Origin: Verrucomicrobia bacterium GWC2_42_7
Lineage (GTDB): Bacteria; Verrucomicrobiota; Verrucomicrobiia; Opitutales; GWC2-42-7-A
NCBI GenBank assembly: GCA_001831055.1
Contig: MIDO01000129.1
Location: forward strand, 1 to 9,687
Length of the DNA stretch: 9,687 nt
Direction: 5' to 3'
Below are positions 1-6,760 of the stretch, piece after piece. The notes under the pieces were generated by a model. It did no database searches. It was not told the DNA's origin and was given only the letters and a program-made list of their open reading frames with translations. How positions within the stretch are numbered: the first letter of the stretch is position 1; the number at the start of each line of letters is the position of its first letter. The translations under genes and the position numbers were made by a program.

Positions 1-1
1 C

Positions 2-151
2 GAAATGTGGAAGCATATCTGGAAAATGAATCCTTCTGATCTTGGAGGGGAAAGATCTTATGTTGCTGATTTCGAAATTTATGACCAACGTAGTCTCGAT
101 TTAAATAATACTATCCTTGATGTTTACGTAGGAATTCGACCTCCAAAATAG
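2..151 (+). CDS. Effector-binding domain protein, C-terminal 49 residues (5' truncated by window edge)
   Basis: An open frame runs from the window edge to a TAG at 149-151. The visible tail has a tryptophan-rich IWKMNPSDL segment, then YVADFEIYDQRS and a closing ILDVYVGIRPPK. That order (aromatic helix, a xADFExYD strand, a DVYVGI last strand) matches the end of GyrI-like / AraC-type effector-binding domains, which bind small hydrophobic or cationic ligands either alone or fused to a MerR or AraC DNA-binding domain. Which architecture applies here cannot be seen because the front is missing. It is on + and separated from the minus-strand lipid operon by a repeat element. The family call is inferred from pattern alone; a stand-alone GyrI-like protein is the commonest alternative. 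Confidence 0.6.
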   Translation, partial: EMWKHIWKMNPSDLGGERSYVADFEIYDQRSLDLNNTILDVYVGIRPPK

Positions 152-175
152 TTAAGAACCTGAATTCTTCCAATT

Positions 176-375
176 TATAGTTAAACAGATTGAGAATAGA
201 GGCGAGGAAACCCTTTTTTTTGAGGTAAAAAAGAAGGGTTTCTTTGACCTTTCCAAGGAAAACAAGCAATTTGGCGACAAAATCTTACAGATTTTGTCGC
301 CAAATTGCTTTGGATCATTACACCTTTCGATACGAACCGAAAAAGCATCTCGCTTCTCAATAACATTAACTATAA
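176..375. repeat. MITE-like element, copy A (complete, 200 bp)
   Basis: Both ends read inward as TATAGTTAA. The left end is TATAGTTAAACAGATTGAGA and the right end, on the other strand, is TATAGTTAATGTTATTGAGA (16 of 20 identical). The terminal TATA suggests a TA target duplication as in Tc1/mariner/IS630 elements. Inside are a small inverted repeat (AAACCCTT...AAGGGTTT, 208-242) and a perfect 22-bp hairpin (264-285 with 289-310, loop TAC). No protein is encoded. It fills most of the gap between the effector-domain gene and the 3' end of the TPR gene. It is the same subfamily as copy E at 6761-7088 but lacks the internal folded module found there. Confidence 0.75.
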
Positions 376-384
376 ACTTCCTAT

Positions 385-461
385 GATTGGAGCCCCTATG
401 CTATAACAATCCCTTTCTGCACAGGGGAGGGCAAAACAATTTTCCGCTACCGTCTCCAATC
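385..461 (-). terminator. Possible 3' stem structure behind the TPR gene
   Basis: Seven bases beyond the TAG of the TPR gene, GATTGGAG (385-392) can pair with CTCCAATC (454-461), and inside it CCCCT (393-397) with AGGGG (423-427). The stem would close the 3' end of the lipid operon transcript. There is no following T run, so this is not a typical intrinsic terminator. It may be a transcript-protecting or Rho-related structure, or chance. Confidence 0.3.
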
Positions 462-467
462 AAAAAG

Positions 468-1853
468 CTAATTCTTTTTTGCTTTTCTTGAAGGTTTGGG
501 TGTTTCGATGAGGCTAGAGTACTTTTTGCCTTCGGGAGCTTTGGGCTCTTCGACGAACTTGCTATCGGGAGTCTTGAGATCGGTTTCAGTTTGTTTTGCA
601 AATGAGCCAGGAGTTGTTTGCTTTTCCCCTGTGGTGCTAAATTTTTCGTTAGCAAGTTGTTCCAATTTGGCTTCATCGATAAAGTCTTTTACCGTGTCGT
701 CTTTGGGACGTCCAAAGAGCCTGTCGATGAATGACTTTGGAGGTTCGATCCCGTCTTTAATCGATTGGATTCGGGACCTTGCGGTGTCTGTAGTAGCGGC
801 TTCTGGTGCGACAGAGATGGCATCTTTGTAGAAAATAAGAGCGGCATGTTTGTTGTTCCGGCGGTAATAGAAATAGTCGCCAATGAGTAGTCGGCTATTA
901 CTGTAAATTTCCCTCATCTTCTTTAAACCTGCTTCCGCACGTGAGGTTCTGGGATCATTTTTATAAAGAGTAATGAAATCTTCATAATAGCTGATAGCTT
1001 CGCGAGTGGCCCCTTGGTCGTATTCAGCGCCTTGGACTAAAGAAGCATGTAAATCTGCAAGACGAAGGTAGGCATCGGCGGCGTCCTCGGTGTGGGCGTA
1101 GTCGTTGACAACACGATCAAGGGCATCGATAGCATCCTCTTTTTTGCCGTGCTTTTCAGCTAATTCAGCCTTAAAAATAAGCGCCTTGGGAGCGAACTCG
1201 CTATAAGGTGCGTTCTTTGCAACACCTTCAAAATAATTTATGGCAGAGTCGTAATCTTTAAATATGCCGGGGAATATTCCGAATAAGCGTGGCTTTTTGC
1301 CTTGCATCAAAAGGGATGCAACGTGAAATTGTTCCGCAATGACTGCATTGAAATTGGGGTAGTCAGGATAGGTTTTAATAATTTCATCAAAAGCTTTAAA
1401 GGCATCGTTGTAATCTGCTTTTGCTATGTAAATTTTGCCACATTGAAAATAAGATTCCGCAGATAAGTATGTTGATGGGTGCTTTTTTATGAGTTCTTTA
1501 TAAATTTTGAGTGCAGCTCCATACTCTTTTTTGTTCTGAAAATCCATGGCTTTTTTTAGTTGTTCCAGCGCATGGAATTCACTCAACGTCTTGGAATAAA
1601 GCTTATTAATTTCTTCTTTTAATTTGGGATCTAGGTCTTCTTTATTTACGCAGGAATCTTGCTTTTTTGCAGGTTCTGATGGGGTAGGGGTCTCTATTGC
1701 TTTCGATTGAGCCGCTTGCTTTTGCTCTTCCTCTTTTTGCTGTTGGGAAGCAAGTGAAAATATCTTAATTGCACCAAATGAGGATGCCCCTATGACCAGA
1801 GGAAGGCAAATTGCTATTAGTCTGGTTAGTTTTATGTTTTTTCTAAGAATCAT
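468..1853 (-). CDS. Membrane-anchored TPR protein, BamD-like outer-membrane assembly factor
   Basis: 461 residues. A basic N-terminus (MILRKNIKLTR) leads into one hydrophobic segment at about 11-34, giving a signal anchor or signal peptide; the only nearby Cys (C16 in IAIC) is a poor lipobox. A charged Q/K/E-rich linker follows (37-100). TPR-like helices run from about 100 to 360, with the pattern AxKIYxELIKKHP, AFKAFDEIIKTYPDYP, AINYFEGVAKNAPYSEFAPKAL, AIDALDRVVNDY and AISYYEDFITLYKNDP. The ladder, including the insertion KPRLFGIFPGIFKDYDSA at 188-204, resembles BamD/YfiO-type proteins of Verrucomicrobiota, which act in beta-barrel insertion. The last 80 residues are Lys/Pro/Thr-rich and probably disordered. 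The start ATG follows the fabH stop by one base (TAATATG), implying translational coupling. The BamD role is inferred from repeat layout; a generic periplasmic TPR scaffold is the alternative. Confidence 0.7.
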   Translation of the reverse strand: MILRKNIKLTRLIAICLPLVIGASSFGAIKIFSLASQQQKEEEQKQAAQSKAIETPTPSEPAKKQDSCVNKEDLDPKLKEEINKLYSKTLSEFHALEQLKKAMDFQNKKEYGAALKIYKELIKKHPSTYLSAESYFQCGKIYIAKADYNDAFKAFDEIIKTYPDYPNFNAVIAEQFHVASLLMQGKKPRLFGIFPGIFKDYDSAINYFEGVAKNAPYSEFAPKALIFKAELAEKHGKKEDAIDALDRVVNDYAHTEDAADAYLRLADLHASLVQGAEYDQGATREAISYYEDFITLYKNDPRTSRAEAGLKKMREIYSNSRLLIGDYFYYRRNNKHAALIFYKDAISVAPEAATTDTARSRIQSIKDGIEPPKSFIDRLFGRPKDDTVKDFIDEAKLEQLANEKFSTTGEKQTTPGSFAKQTETDLKTPDSKFVEEPKAPEGKKYSSLIETPKPSRKAKKN

Positions 1854-1854
1854 A

Positions 1855-2850
1855 TTAATGCCATTTAATAAGTGTTGAAGCCCAAGTTAAGCCTGCTCCG
1901 AATGCAACCAACAAAACCCAGTTCCCCCTCTTTATTCTACCTTCTTGAATTGCATCGAATAAGGCAAGCGGAATTGACGCAGCAGAAGTATTTCCTACCT
2001 TACTTAAGTTGATAAATACCTTTTCGGGAGATAGTTTTAAATGTTCAACCAGCGATTCTATTATTCGTTGGTTCGCTTGGTGTGGAATGACGCAGTCTAT
2101 ATCTTTGATGTCAATCCCTGTTTGGCTCAAAACATCGCGAGCGACTTTTTCCATTACCCTCACCGCATGCTTAAATACCTCTTTCCCATTCATTTTGATG
2201 AAAGGTTTATTAACGTCGTTAGAGGTTGGCATTGCTATGCCTCCGGTTGGCACGTGCAAGAGTTCTGCATTTGACCCATCAGCGCCTAATACAGATTCTA
2301 TAATACCTACTCTGGCTTCGTTGACCTTGCTCAACACTGCCGCTCCTGCAGCATCGCCAAATAGTACACACGTTGAACGATCGGTCCAATCTACAATTGT
2401 TGAAAGCTTTTCTCCTCCTATTACTAGGACATTTTTGTAAGTCGCAGAACGCACCATCATGGACAGTGCAACGTCAATTGCGTACAAGAATCCAGAGCAG
2501 GCGGCTTCCAAATCAAATGCTGGTACAGGGCCTAATCCGAGATTTTTTTGGACGATCGTAGCTGTAGAAGGGAAAATTTTGTCGGATGTAACGGTTGCAA
2601 CAATAATGAGGTCAATATCAGAGGGTTGCAGTCCTGCATTTTTTAATGCAAGGCGCGCTGCTTCAGTACACATATCTGACGTCTTCTCTTCCGTTTGCGC
2701 AATATGCCGTGTTACGATTCCTGTGCGCGTACGGATCCACTCATCGGATGTATTTACCATTTGAGCTAATTCGTTATTCGTCAGCTTATTCTTTGGTAAA
2801 TAGGCCCCGAGACCTTTAAATATAACCGAGTGTTCGGAAGGGTGCTTCAT
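1855..2850 (-). CDS. fabH: 3-oxoacyl-ACP synthase III (FabH, KAS III)
   Basis: 331 residues, normal for the family. FabH starts each fatty-acid chain in the cytoplasm by condensing acetyl-CoA with malonyl-ACP. The thiolase-fold signatures are in order: the early SDEWIRTRTGI box (35-45), the nucleophile C118 in DLEAACSGFLYA, FGDAAGAAV (164-172), H257 in IPHQANQRII and N287 in KVGNTSAASIP. The Cys-His-Asn triad is therefore intact and the enzyme should be active. It lies 54 bp behind plsX, with a palindrome in between, and is coupled to the TPR gene downstream. ATG at 2850 is preferred because IFKGLGAYLP follows at the usual distance; no strong Shine-Dalgarno is visible. Confidence 0.97.
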   Translation of the reverse strand: MKHPSEHSVIFKGLGAYLPKNKLTNNELAQMVNTSDEWIRTRTGIVTRHIAQTEEKTSDMCTEAARLALKNAGLQPSDIDLIIVATVTSDKIFPSTATIVQKNLGLGPVPAFDLEAACSGFLYAIDVALSMMVRSATYKNVLVIGGEKLSTIVDWTDRSTCVLFGDAAGAAVLSKVNEARVGIIESVLGADGSNAELLHVPTGGIAMPTSNDVNKPFIKMNGKEVFKHAVRVMEKVARDVLSQTGIDIKDIDCVIPHQANQRIIESLVEHLKLSPEKVFINLSKVGNTSAASIPLALFDAIQEGRIKRGNWVLLVAFGAGLTWASTLIKWH

Positions 2851-2851
2851 T

Positions 2852-2875
2852 AAAAAAATACGCTATTAGCGTCTA
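2852..2875 (-). promoter_or_regulatory. Palindrome plus T run between plsX and fabH
   Basis: ACGCTATTAGCGT is a 13-bp palindrome (TAGCG/CGCTA arms around the centre). In the sense of transcription it is followed by ATTTTTTTA and then the fabH ATG. It could be a weak attenuator that lowers fabH relative to plsX, or a binding site for a dimeric regulator. The sequence does not match the FapR or FadR operators that I know. Confidence 0.35.
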
Positions 2876-2904
2876 TATTAATTTTGGGGTTAATGTACTT
2901 TAGC

Positions 2905-3975
2905 TCATCGCACATCCACGCTGTGGTTGTTAGGATTCATGATGTCATTAGCGGTTTGTATATCAGCTAACATTCGGTTGTTCATTTCTCGATGCAACAT
3001 CTTGTGGGTCAGATGAATGGCGTGCATAATTGCATGCCTATTGCTCGAACCGTGAGCCTTTACCACAATGCCCTTCAATCCCAATAAAGGAGATCCTGCA
3101 TAGCGCTCAGTGCTGAACTGCTTTTTCATGTCCTTGAAGGCACCCATTGCTAACAATGCGCCCATCCATCTCAAAGGATTCTCTTGCAAACGCTTTTTGA
3201 GATAGGATTTCATGTTATTTATCAAGGACTCGCATGCTTTTAGCACAATATTCCCAACAAATCCATCACAAACAATAACATCGACATGATTATCAAATAC
3301 TTGAAATCCCTCAATGAGGCCCTTATAATCAATCATTGACCCCATTTGCTTTAAGAGTGAATGGGTCTCGTTGATGAGCTCGGTTCCTTTCCCTTCTTCT
3401 GTCCCTATTGTTAACAACCCGACTCTCGGTCGTTCATTGTGCAATACAACCTTACCATAATTGTAACCCAATATGGCATTCTGGACAAGGTTCTTGGGGC
3501 TAGATTCCGGATTTGCTCCCGCATCTAATAAGACAAAATTATGATCCTTTGTGGGAGCTACGATTGCGAGTGCAGGTCTTTCCACCCCGGGCAACGTCCG
3601 TAGGCGCAATGTACCCGCAGCCATCAGACTCCCTGTGTTTCCACAGCTTAATACAGCCTGGGCTACTCCGTCTTTGACGAGGTCAATTGCCCTAAGCATT
3701 GAAGCATCTTTCTTGTTCTTCAGGCTCTGTATTGGCTTTTCATCCATCCCTATCACTTCAGACGCATGATGGATGCTAATTTTCGCGTACTTTTCGAGTT
3801 TCTTTTTATCAACAAGTGGCCCTAATACGGTTTTGTCTCCCACTAATATGATGTGATTCCGAATTTCGGGAAAACTTCTTAATGCCAAAGACACTCCCTC
3901 AACAACTTCAGCGGGTCCCAAGTCGGACCCCATTGCATCAATCGCGAGAGCACTAGCAGCAGGACCATTGCTCAT
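2905..3975 (-). CDS. plsX: Phosphate acyltransferase PlsX
   Basis: 356 residues. PlsX converts acyl-ACP and phosphate to acyl-phosphate, the donor used by PlsY for lysophosphatidic acid synthesis at the membrane. The N-terminal strand carries the family signature AIDAMGSDLGP (11-21), followed by IILVGD (42-47), the lysine/serine-rich KNKKDASMLRA (86-96), SCGNTGSLMAAGTLRL (110-125; usually SAGNTGA), VLLDAGAN near 148, VGLLTIGTEEGKGTEL near 190 and the C-terminal DVIVCDGFVGNIVLK. No key motif is missing. It sits 26 bp behind rpmF and ahead of fabH, the widespread rpmF-plsX-fabH order. A weak AAAGAG lies about 13 bases before the ATG. The protein is near-certain. Confidence 0.97.
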   Translation of the reverse strand: MSNGPAASALAIDAMGSDLGPAEVVEGVSLALRSFPEIRNHIILVGDKTVLGPLVDKKKLEKYAKISIHHASEVIGMDEKPIQSLKNKKDASMLRAIDLVKDGVAQAVLSCGNTGSLMAAGTLRLRTLPGVERPALAIVAPTKDHNFVLLDAGANPESSPKNLVQNAILGYNYGKVVLHNERPRVGLLTIGTEEGKGTELINETHSLLKQMGSMIDYKGLIEGFQVFDNHVDVIVCDGFVGNIVLKACESLINNMKSYLKKRLQENPLRWMGALLAMGAFKDMKKQFSTERYAGSPLLGLKGIVVKAHGSSNRHAIMHAIHLTHKMLHREMNNRMLADIQTANDIMNPNNHSVDVR

Positions 3976-4001
3976 ATAAAATAAAAAGCTCTTTAAAGCG
4001 A

Positions 4002-4181
4002 TTACGCCTCAACCGTAATAACTTGGCGACCACGATACGTTCCCGTCTTTGGATTCACGCGGTGACGCATGCAAGGGGAACCATCTGTCGGGTCTATAGC
4101 CAATAGCGGAGCCTTGAATTGATTTGCTCCACGACGTTTACGGCTTCTTTGCTTTGATTGTTTTCTCTTTGGAACTGCCAT
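4002..4181 (-). CDS. rpmF: 50S ribosomal protein L32, zinc-free type
   Basis: 59 residues starting MAVPKRKQSKQRSRKRRG and ending YRGRQVITVEA. The basic N-terminus and the HRVNPKTGTYRGRQVI tail are diagnostic of L32, a small protein of the large ribosomal subunit. Most L32 proteins carry a zinc ribbon with two CxxC pairs. Here only C37 remains (GSPCMRH) and the second pair is replaced by VNPKTG, so zinc binding is probably lost (a 'C-minus' form). It is the first gene of the rpmF-plsX-fabH-TPR unit, which links ribosome and lipid gene expression. The start follows a probable sigma70 promoter by about 58 bases; no clear Shine-Dalgarno is seen. Confidence 0.95.
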   Translation of the reverse strand: MAVPKRKQSKQRSRKRRGANQFKAPLLAIDPTDGSPCMRHRVNPKTGTYRGRQVITVEA

Positions 4182-4245
4182 TGTCTTACTTTATCTTAAT
4201 TGTTTTATTTGTTAATGAATTGCAATCTTAAATAAGAAGTCAGAA

Positions 4246-4274
4246 TTAATAGAATACTCTCCCCAAACCGTCAA
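4246..4274 (-). promoter_or_regulatory. Probable sigma70 promoter of the rpmF-plsX-fabH-TPR operon
   Basis: On the minus strand, TTGACG (4274-4269) and TATTAA (4251-4246) are separated by exactly 17 bases, about 65 bases upstream of the rpmF ATG. The -35 matches consensus at five of six positions and the -10 at four of six. Expected start of transcription is near 4239. No other promoter of this quality is visible inside the operon. Confidence 0.55.
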
Positions 4275-4453
4275 GCTATTGTTTTCTTTTTTATGTATTA
4301 AATAACATTTTTGCAAAACTGCCAAGCGCAATTTTTCCCAATTGCTTTTTCGAAAAATAGATGATCGCACGGGAAAAAATCTTTTGAAAAATTTTCATGG
4401 CAAAGAACAGAGTTTTGAAAAATTTATTGAATTTATTGGAAGCCAATACATTG
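4275..4453. other. AT-rich spacer without a supported gene
   Basis: This is part of the 410-bp gap between rpmF and the YhcH gene. It contains a short hairpin followed by five T on + (GCAATT/AATTGC, 4328-4350), although no + gene lies upstream of it. It also contains a 21-codon open frame from ATG 4397 (MAKNRVLKNLL...) that runs into repeat copy B. I see no family resemblance in it and do not call it a gene. Confidence 0.5.
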
Positions 4454-4556
4454 TATAGTTAATTGTATTGAAAATGAATGCGGTATTTTGTTTTGGGACA
4501 TCTTCACCTCAGAAAGAAGGGATTCCGCGTATCGATTCTCAATGTTATTTACTATA
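4454..4556 (+). repeat. MITE-like element, copy B (103 bp, short form)
   Basis: The left end is TATAGTTAATTGTATTGAAA and the right end on the other strand is TATAGTAAATAACATTGAGA. The left arm continues GTATTTTGTTTTGGGAC; the right arm contains GGAATCCCTTCTTTCTGAGG. Copy D at 6482-6623 has the same two arms in the opposite orientation plus an extra hairpin. No coding capacity. The right end is 35 bp before the ATG of the YhcH gene, and its TATATA run (4553-4558) could act as a -10 box, but no matching -35 is evident. Confidence 0.75.
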
Positions 4557-4591
4557 TATAACTGTTTTTCCTATCCATTATTGGTGTCTAT

Positions 4592-5146
4592 ATGATATTA
4601 GATGAATTAGTATGTGCTGAGATGTATTATCAAATGCATCCATTATTCAAGCGAGCTTTTCTTTATTTAGAGCAATTGATTAAAAGGGAGCCCATTGTCG
4701 GTGAGCGGTTCCGGGAAGAAGTTTCTGTGGGAAAAGGGGTTGCTCAACATTCAATGAATTCAGAGATTGATTTGTCTATAGATAAGCAAATTAAGGATGA
4801 TTGTATCTATTCTGATGCGGCTCTGGTTGGGATTATCGAATCGGTACACGGACGCGGAGAAGATAATTCTCCTTTGGAGGTGCATAGAAAGTTTATTGAC
4901 ATTCAATATGTAGTAAGTGGATGCGAAAAAATAGGATGGAAGTCGTTGCACCAAATGAAGGAAGAAAAGGAGCCTTATAATGCAGAACGAGATATCGGCT
5001 TTTTTCATGATAAACCCGATTTTTGGATGACGCTAAAACCTGGTCAATTTGCTCTGTTTTTTCCCAATGATGGCCATGCTCCCCTCGCGGGACTTGTCCC
5101 TGTTCGTAAAATAATTATAAAAGTTCCCTGCCACAGTAAAAACTGA
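4592..5146 (+). CDS. YhcH/YjgK/YiaL family protein (DUF386, cupin-like)
   Basis: 184 residues, somewhat longer than the usual ~150. Family landmarks are the opening MILDELVCAEMYYQMHPLFKRAF (1-23), EVHRKFIDIQYVVSGCEKIGW (96-116), the ERDIGFF motif, TLKPGQFALFFPNDGHAP and the final VRKIIIKVP strand. The conserved E96, H98 and the His of DGHAP fit the metal-site residues of this beta-barrel family. Members include EbgC and NanQ and act on sugars, for example as anomerases of sialic acid, but the substrate here cannot be read and no sugar catabolic genes are adjacent. The longer middle (44-90) looks lineage-specific. It faces the protease gene convergently and starts just beyond repeat copy B, suggesting an accessory insertion. 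No good Shine-Dalgarno is seen at the ATG. Confidence 0.85.
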   Translation: MILDELVCAEMYYQMHPLFKRAFLYLEQLIKREPIVGERFREEVSVGKGVAQHSMNSEIDLSIDKQIKDDCIYSDAALVGIIESVHGRGEDNSPLEVHRKFIDIQYVVSGCEKIGWKSLHQMKEEKEPYNAERDIGFFHDKPDFWMTLKPGQFALFFPNDGHAPLAGLVPVRKIIIKVPCHSKN

Positions 5147-5200
5147 CACATCCAAAAACCTTCATTTTTAAGGGAAAAAAGGCGGGGACCTCTAAAAACT

Positions 5201-5268
5201 GCGAGGAAACCTTTCTTTCTTCAGAAAGAAGGATTTTTGCGTATCTATTCTCAATGCTATTAACTATA
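5201..5268 (+). repeat. MITE-like element, copy C (single-ended remnant)
   Basis: The right end on the other strand reads TATAGTTAATAGCATTGAGA, then ATAGATACGC and CCTTCTTTCTGA, nearly the same as the right arm of copy B. No matching left end is found, so this is a decayed or one-ended copy. It lies between the two convergent genes. Confidence 0.65.
5210..5238 (+). terminator. Hairpin terminator candidate between convergent genes
   Basis: CCTTTCTTTCT (5210-5220) pairs with AGAAAGAAGG (5223-5232) through ten pairs with one bulged T, followed by ATTTTT. It sits 64 bp after the YhcH stop codon and could also stop the opposing protease transcript. The stem is rich in A-T and the loop is tiny, so its strength is uncertain. 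The hairpin belongs to repeat copy C. Confidence 0.4.
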
Positions 5269-5328
5269 ACATTTTTGTATTGAAGGGAATAACTGTTTTT
5301 GTTAGCTGCGATTAACGTTATAAAATTA

Positions 5329-6534
5329 TTATTTAGGCTGCAGGCAAAAAAAGACAGCGGAGTTGAGATTTTTGCAGAGGTAGTTAAATGAGATGAATCC
5401 GTAGCCGCTTCTGCCCCACTGAATACCCCAGGAGTTTCTGAAAATGAGATGTAAGCTTGGTTTGTTATGATCTTTACATTCGTAACCCACTAATAAGACA
5501 GCGTGGTATCCTCCTTTATTTGTACTTTGATCATCCAGTGTCGCTACTTGTGCTAGGACCTCTGGAGATGTGTCTGGCCAGCGGAGCCCTATAACAACAG
5601 GGATTCCTTCATTTAATGCATGTATGATATTATCAATTTGATCCTCTGGAGAGCGACCTGTTATCATAAACGGATTAATATTCTGTGTAAGGGAGGATTT
5701 TTTGATAATCTCGGCGGAAGGTTGTTTAATTTCATTATCGCCAGAAGGGTTGTAGGCCATTTCCTCCTCTAATGGAACTCCATAAGTTTTAAGGGCTTGC
5801 GTTACTTCCACTAGGTTAAAACCTTCGTCTTCGTCTTGCCTTTTCTTTTTATTATCCAAACCTAACGATTTTCGGGTGGCCCAGATTAGATATTCTTCAG
5901 AATAGCGGCATAGGTGTCCACGTAATATCGATTCTTCGTATTCCAGAGCCCCGATCACGGAAAAAACCACGCAACTAGGCCGGAATCCTTGATTTTTGGC
6001 ACCGATTCCCAATGCATTAAATTGAGGGCGAAAATCTACTTTGTTTGCCAATCTGGGCGCAGAGCCAAATTTTGTCAAAATTTTTTGGCTTAAATCGGTT
6101 TGTTTTCTAAAAAAGTTTCCGACTGATGGAGATAGGTCTTGGGATTGAGGAGCTGAAGCAACCACATTCACCCTTGCATTCGAGTTTGCCGCAACGGAAA
6201 GCCGGTTCCTCAATTCAGGGGAAAGCTCATTTTTTGAAATTTGGCTAATCCCTTTTGAATGAATAATAATAATAGAGTTCTCAGTTATTTCGCGAATCTT
6301 GACCTTATAATAAGTCTTTTCCTGAACATGAAATTCTTCAAAAGTCTCTAAATTCCCTGCGAATCCAAAAGAACAGAAATTCAAAAACAGAAACATGATA
6401 TAAAGGAATTTTGAGTAAAATAATTGTCCTTGAAAAGCGTTTTTCCTGATAATTTTTAAAGAAAAACAAGGATTACCCAAGTATAGTAAATAGCATAGAG
6501 AATAGATACGCGGAAACCCTTTTAATAATCGCAT
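5329..6534 (-). CDS. Exported papain-like (C1 family) cysteine protease with an N-terminal SH3-like segment
   Basis: The longest frame reaches TTG at 6609 (426 residues); ATG starts exist at 6603, 6534 and 6396. Numbering from 6609, a hydrophobic stretch FLYIMFLFLNFCSFGFAG (68-85) looks like a signal peptide. Residues 87-137 form a small beta-rich unit (YYKVKIREITENSIIIIHS...) like those in verrucomicrobial secreted proteins. The C1 domain spans about 190-426: oxyanion Q207, nucleophile C213 in RPSCVVFSVIGALE, H369 in GGYHAVLLVGY and N392 in FRNSWGIQWGRSGYGF. The catalytic set is complete, although Val replaces the usual aromatic residue after the Cys. It probably cleaves proteins outside the cytoplasm. 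The first 42 codons lie inside repeat copy D, so the true start is uncertain: 6534 keeps a basic N-terminus but lies within the repeat, and 6396 gives a minimal signal peptide with no charged n-region. Confidence 0.85.
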   Translation of the reverse strand: MRLLKGFPRIYSLCYLLYLGNPCFSLKIIRKNAFQGQLFYSKFLYIMFLFLNFCSFGFAGNLETFEEFHVQEKTYYKVKIREITENSIIIIHSKGISQISKNELSPELRNRLSVAANSNARVNVVASAPQSQDLSPSVGNFFRKQTDLSQKILTKFGSAPRLANKVDFRPQFNALGIGAKNQGFRPSCVVFSVIGALEYEESILRGHLCRYSEEYLIWATRKSLGLDNKKKRQDEDEGFNLVEVTQALKTYGVPLEEEMAYNPSGDNEIKQPSAEIIKKSSLTQNINPFMITGRSPEDQIDNIIHALNEGIPVVIGLRWPDTSPEVLAQVATLDDQSTNKGGYHAVLLVGYECKDHNKPSLHLIFRNSWGIQWGRSGYGFISFNYLCKNLNSAVFFCLQPK

Positions 6535-6623
6535 AATCAAAATTTTATGGTTTTTATTATGCGATGAATGGGAAGACGTCCCAAAACAAAATACTGTATT
6601 CATTTTCAATACGTTTGACTATA
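6482..6623 (-). repeat. MITE-like element, copy D (142 bp, inverted relative to copy B)
   Basis: The high-coordinate end, read inward, is TATAGTCAAACGTATTGAAA followed by GTATTTTGTTTTGGGAC, matching the left arm of copy B. The low-coordinate end is TATAGTAAATAGCATAGAGA followed by GATACGCGGAAACCC. Unlike B it contains a hairpin (ATCGCATAAT 6528-6537 with ATTATGCGAT 6556-6565). It overlaps the 5' part of the protease reading frame. Confidence 0.75.
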
Positions 6624-6680
6624 AAATCCACGGATCTTCCCTAAGCTGAAAAAGTCTTCTCTTACATCCACCATAACCTC

Positions 6681-6709
6681 ATCCTATCCAACCCACTCCC
6701 TTTTGTAAA
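6681..6709 (-). promoter_or_regulatory. Possible promoter upstream of the protease gene
   Basis: On the minus strand TTTACA (6709-6704) and TAGGAT (6686-6681) are 17 bases apart. A transcript from here would start near 6674 and run through repeat copy D before the protease coding sequence. Each hexamer is four or five of six to consensus. This is inference from sequence only. Confidence 0.3.
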
Positions 6710-6760
6710 TTCTTTTGTTAACGGCCGAGGTTTTTCAAAAACTCGAGGATTTTGGGAAAA

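Noticed and set aside
176..375. CRISPR-like array among the short repeats
   Set aside because: Repeats are terminal inverted ends and hairpins, not evenly spaced direct repeats with unique spacers, and no cas gene is present.
496..831. 111-codon + frame inside the TPR gene
   Set aside because: It is antisense to a well-supported TPR protein, has no family signature, and is explained as a shadow of the real frame.
4397..4462. 21-codon open frame MAKNRVLKNLL... running into copy B
   Set aside because: Too short, no ribosome binding site, and its stop codon is within the repeat; it could be a chance frame or a gene remnant, with nothing to choose between them.
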